Both the position numbers and the translations under genes were made by a program. The notes under the pieces are model-generated. The model made no database searches, was not told the origin of the DNA, and worked only from the letters and a program-made list of their open reading frames with translations. Of a DNA stretch of 39,046 nucleotides, positions 37,400-39,046 are shown piece by piece. Each line of letters starts with the position of its first letter. The stretch's first letter is position 1. Location: positions 1 through 39,046 of the forward strand of contig CACWJS010000023.1 of NCBI GenBank assembly GCA_902761275.1, read 5' to 3'. Origin of the DNA: an uncultured bacterium. Lineage in GTDB: Bacteria; Verrucomicrobiota; Kiritimatiellia; RFP12; UBA1067.

Positions 37400-38329
37400 T
37401 CACAGCCCGGCGTCAGCGTAGCTGCGCTCTGCGCAGCGGCTGCGGATGGCGGAGACGAAGGTCTTGCCCGCCGAAGATAGAGGCGCGTCGCTCTGCACGA
37501 CGAGCCCGACCCGTATCATATCGTCCATCTTGAGCGGCACGGCGACGACTTCGGGACCGTTGAGCTCCTTCGACAGCGCGCCGGAGGCGACGGTAAAGCC
37601 GTTGAGCCCGAGGATGAGGTTGGTCATGGTGGCGCGGTCGCGCACGCGAATGTTCTTCTTTCGGTCGATGGACGGCATGACCTCTTCCGCAAAGTAAAGC
37701 GCGTTCTCGGTTCCCTGCTCAAACGAGATGAAAGGATAGTCGTCGAGTTCCGCCGGGGCGACGCCGCCCTTGCGCTTGGCAAGAGGGTGTCGCTTTCCGA
37801 GGAAGACGTGCGGACGCGACACGAAAAGCTCTTCGAACTTGAGCCCTTCGTTTTTGAGGAGCTTCGAGATGACCCTCTCGTTGCGTGTCGAGAGGTACAT
37901 TACGCCGATCTCGCTGCGGTGGCGCGCTACGTCGTCGATTATCTCGCTCGTGACCGTCTCGCGCAAGGTGAAGTCGTAAGCCGCGGAATCGCATTCCTTC
38001 ACGACCTCCATAAAGGCCTCGACGGCGAAGGCGTAGTGCTGGCAGGAGACGGCGAACTGCGGCTTTCTCACCGCCTTGCCCGTGTACTTCTCCTGGATCC
38101 GCGCTGCATCGTCGAGAATCTGCCGCGCCGAGGCGAGAAACTCCTCTCCCTCTCGCGTGACGGCGATGCCGCGCGCCGACCGCGAGAAGATGGCTGTGCG
38201 AAGCTCTTCTTCGAGCGCGCGAATCGACTCGGTGAGCGTCGGCTGCGTGACGAAGACGCGCCGCGCGGCCTCGCTGATACTGCCGTACGTCGCTACTGCG
38301 TCTGCATACTTGAGCTGCTGGAGTGTCAT
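37400..38329 (-). CDS. LysR family transcription regulator
   Basis: 309 aa. The winged helix-turn-helix spans residues 2-60 (LQQLKYADAVATYGSISEAA, RVFVTQPTLTESIRALEEEL), followed by a two-lobed effector-binding domain (90-300). It heads a run with bioB and the LysE-type exporter, so it probably responds to a metabolite of that pathway. Unlike most LysR genes it is not divergent from its neighbours but co-directional with a 4-nt gap. The -10 is 6 nt before the ATG. Confidence 0.92.
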   Translation of the reverse strand: MTLQQLKYADAVATYGSISEAARRVFVTQPTLTESIRALEEELRTAIFSRSARGIAVTREGEEFLASARQILDDAARIQEKYTGKAVRKPQFAVSCQHYAFAVEAFMEVVKECDSAAYDFTLRETVTSEIIDDVARHRSEIGVMYLSTRNERVISKLLKNEGLKFEELFVSRPHVFLGKRHPLAKRKGGVAPAELDDYPFISFEQGTENALYFAEEVMPSIDRKKNIRVRDRATMTNLILGLNGFTVASGALSKELNGPEVVAVPLKMDDMIRVGLVVQSDAPLSSAGKTFVSAIRSRCAERSYADAGL

Positions 38330-38335
38330 GTGGAC

Positions 38336-38341
38336 ATTATA
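38336..38341 (-). promoter_or_regulatory. Extended -10 of the lysR-bioB-lysE operon, leaderless
   Basis: TGGTATAAT on the minus strand, followed by GTCCAC and the ATG at 38329. Confidence 0.6.
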
Positions 38342-38353
38342 CCATTTTTGCGA

Positions 38354-38908
38354 TTAAGCCGTGGCGTTGAGCTCCGGATGCCAGGTGAAGGCGGTTATGT
38401 TGCGCCAGCGGACGGATGTCGGCTTCCCGCTGAAGGTCGAAAGCACCTTGACTTCATCCGACAGGACGTCGGTTATCGCGGGTGCGCGGATGAACGTCAT
38501 CGGGAAATCGTGCTTGCCGTCGAAATCGCCGCGCGTCGTGAAGCTGCCGAGCTGGCGCCCGTAGGCATTGCGCTTCACCGCCACCGGAAGAACGCCAAAC
38601 CACTTCTCGGGCCTCGTGGCGTCGCGCCGACCAGGGTCGTCGATCTTCTCCGCAAGCAGGATCAGCCCCGCGCATGTCGCGAAGACGGGAAGCCCGCCGA
38701 GGATTCGCTCCTTGATGGGGGCGAAAAGCCCGAGGTCGTTGAGAAGCTTCCCCTGCACGGTCGACTCGCCGCCCGGCAGCGCCAGAAGGTCCATCGGCCG
38801 CCCAAGGTCGGCGAGCTGGCGTATCTCAAATACGTCAGCGCCCTCTTCGCGCCAATACGCCTCCATCTCGGCGAACGCGCCCTGAACCGCCAATACTCCG
38901 ACTTGCAT
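38354..38908 (-). CDS. pdxT: Pyridoxal 5'-phosphate synthase glutaminase subunit
   Basis: 184 aa class-I-type glutaminase that frees ammonia from glutamine and feeds it to PdxS for vitamin B6 synthesis. GVLAVQGAF, ALPGGEST, the nucleophile block FATCAGLILLA (Cys79) and FTWHPEL (His177, Glu179) complete the triad. AGGATAGAG lies about 8 nt before the ATG. pdxS is not in the window; it could lie upstream beyond the right edge. Confidence 0.95.
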   Translation of the reverse strand: MQVGVLAVQGAFAEMEAYWREEGADVFEIRQLADLGRPMDLLALPGGESTVQGKLLNDLGLFAPIKERILGGLPVFATCAGLILLAEKIDDPGRRDATRPEKWFGVLPVAVKRNAYGRQLGSFTTRGDFDGKHDFPMTFIRAPAITDVLSDEVKVLSTFSGKPTSVRWRNITAFTWHPELNATA

Positions 38909-38926
38909 TTTTCTCTATCCTAGTTA

Positions 38927-39015
38927 TTTAACGCAGAGGCGCGGAGTACGCAGAGCGGGGAAAGTGTTGTGCCGATCTCTGCGCACTTTGCGTCTCTGCG
39001 ACTCTGCGTTGAAAA
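38927..39015. repeat. Second AACGCAGAG inverted-repeat element
   Basis: AACGCAGAG (38930-38938) pairs with CTCTGCGTT (39002-39010), and CGCAGAG (38949-38955) with CTCTGCG (38977-38983). The left arm matches the right arm of the 16075-16267 copy (GCGGAGTACGCAGAG type) and vice versa, so the two copies are in opposite orientation; this one has a much shorter centre. Confidence 0.75.
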
Positions 39016-39046
39016 CTACTTTCCGCGTTCTTCCATTATGGTCTCG
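39016..39046 (-). CDS. Possible C-terminal end of a gene entering from the right edge
   Basis: On the minus strand the last codons read ETIMEERGK followed by TAG at 39016-39018, right beside the repeat element. Ten codons cannot identify a gene. Position upstream of pdxT would suit pdxS, but the peptide does not clearly match the usual PdxS tail. Confidence 0.3.
   Translation of the reverse strand, partial: ETIMEERGK

Overview
The window reads as chromosomal DNA of an uncultured, GC-rich, Gram-negative bacterium, most likely of the Kiritimatiellota/Verrucomicrobiota type. Signs of this are: an outer-membrane FadL-like porin and LptA/LpxL-type envelope genes; a Tat-exported Gfo/Idh/MocA oxidoreductase; a large secreted glucanase beside a long surface protein; Hanks kinases and SUMF1-fold proteins; and many short repeats spliced in frame into housekeeping genes. 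The taxonomic call is an inference; no rRNA or tRNA gene was seen.

Layout. 1-10718 is a carbohydrate locus: a GH81 endo-beta-1,3-glucanase (C-terminus off the left edge), a long beta-rich surface protein, a second secreted clan-A glycosidase and, divergent from it, a XylR-type regulator (periplasmic-binding-like sensor plus AraC DNA-binding domain). Inserted in the locus is a REP-associated tyrosine transposase (6426-7424) with a DprA/Rossmann-like C-terminal domain, bracketed by REP arrays. 10642-14641 is a minus-strand operon: small membrane protein, nadC, Tat oxidoreductase, lipoprotein, coaX. It is followed by a FadL-type porin, a TetR regulator and a B12-binding radical SAM protein. 18617-23816 is an accessory island: a Hanks-type Ser/Thr kinase ending in a degenerate SUMF1-like domain, a Phd/RelE toxin-antitoxin pair, a secreted SUMF1/FGE protein whose 3' half is abruptly AT-rich, a long leader hairpin, and a 213-nt intergenic sequence that folds into a continuous series of nested helices.

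23817-28588 is an operon CaCA exchanger - cmk - ABC permease - LptA-like protein - icd. 28626-35738 is a long envelope/ribosome operon: LMW phosphatase, LpxL-like acyltransferase, RluA-type synthase, HAD phosphatase, rpmH, rnpA, yidD, yidC, two-domain glycosyltransferase. It ends in an intrinsic terminator that abuts the promoter of the next operon. 36436-38329 carries lysR-bioB-lysE, and pdxT lies at the right end.

Two genome-style features stand out. First, promoters are mostly extended -10 elements (TGnTATAAT) without a clear -35, and at eight genes the -10 lies only 6-8 nt before the start codon, implying leaderless mRNAs. Second, low-complexity repeat families and small palindromes are inserted in frame inside coaX, a radical SAM gene, a glycosyltransferase, a pseudouridine synthase, an LptA homologue and the GH81 gene. 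The best candidates for something undescribed are the transposase-DprA fusion with its REP arrays, the structured intergenic element at 23558-23770, and the kinase / toxin-antitoxin / mosaic FGE island.
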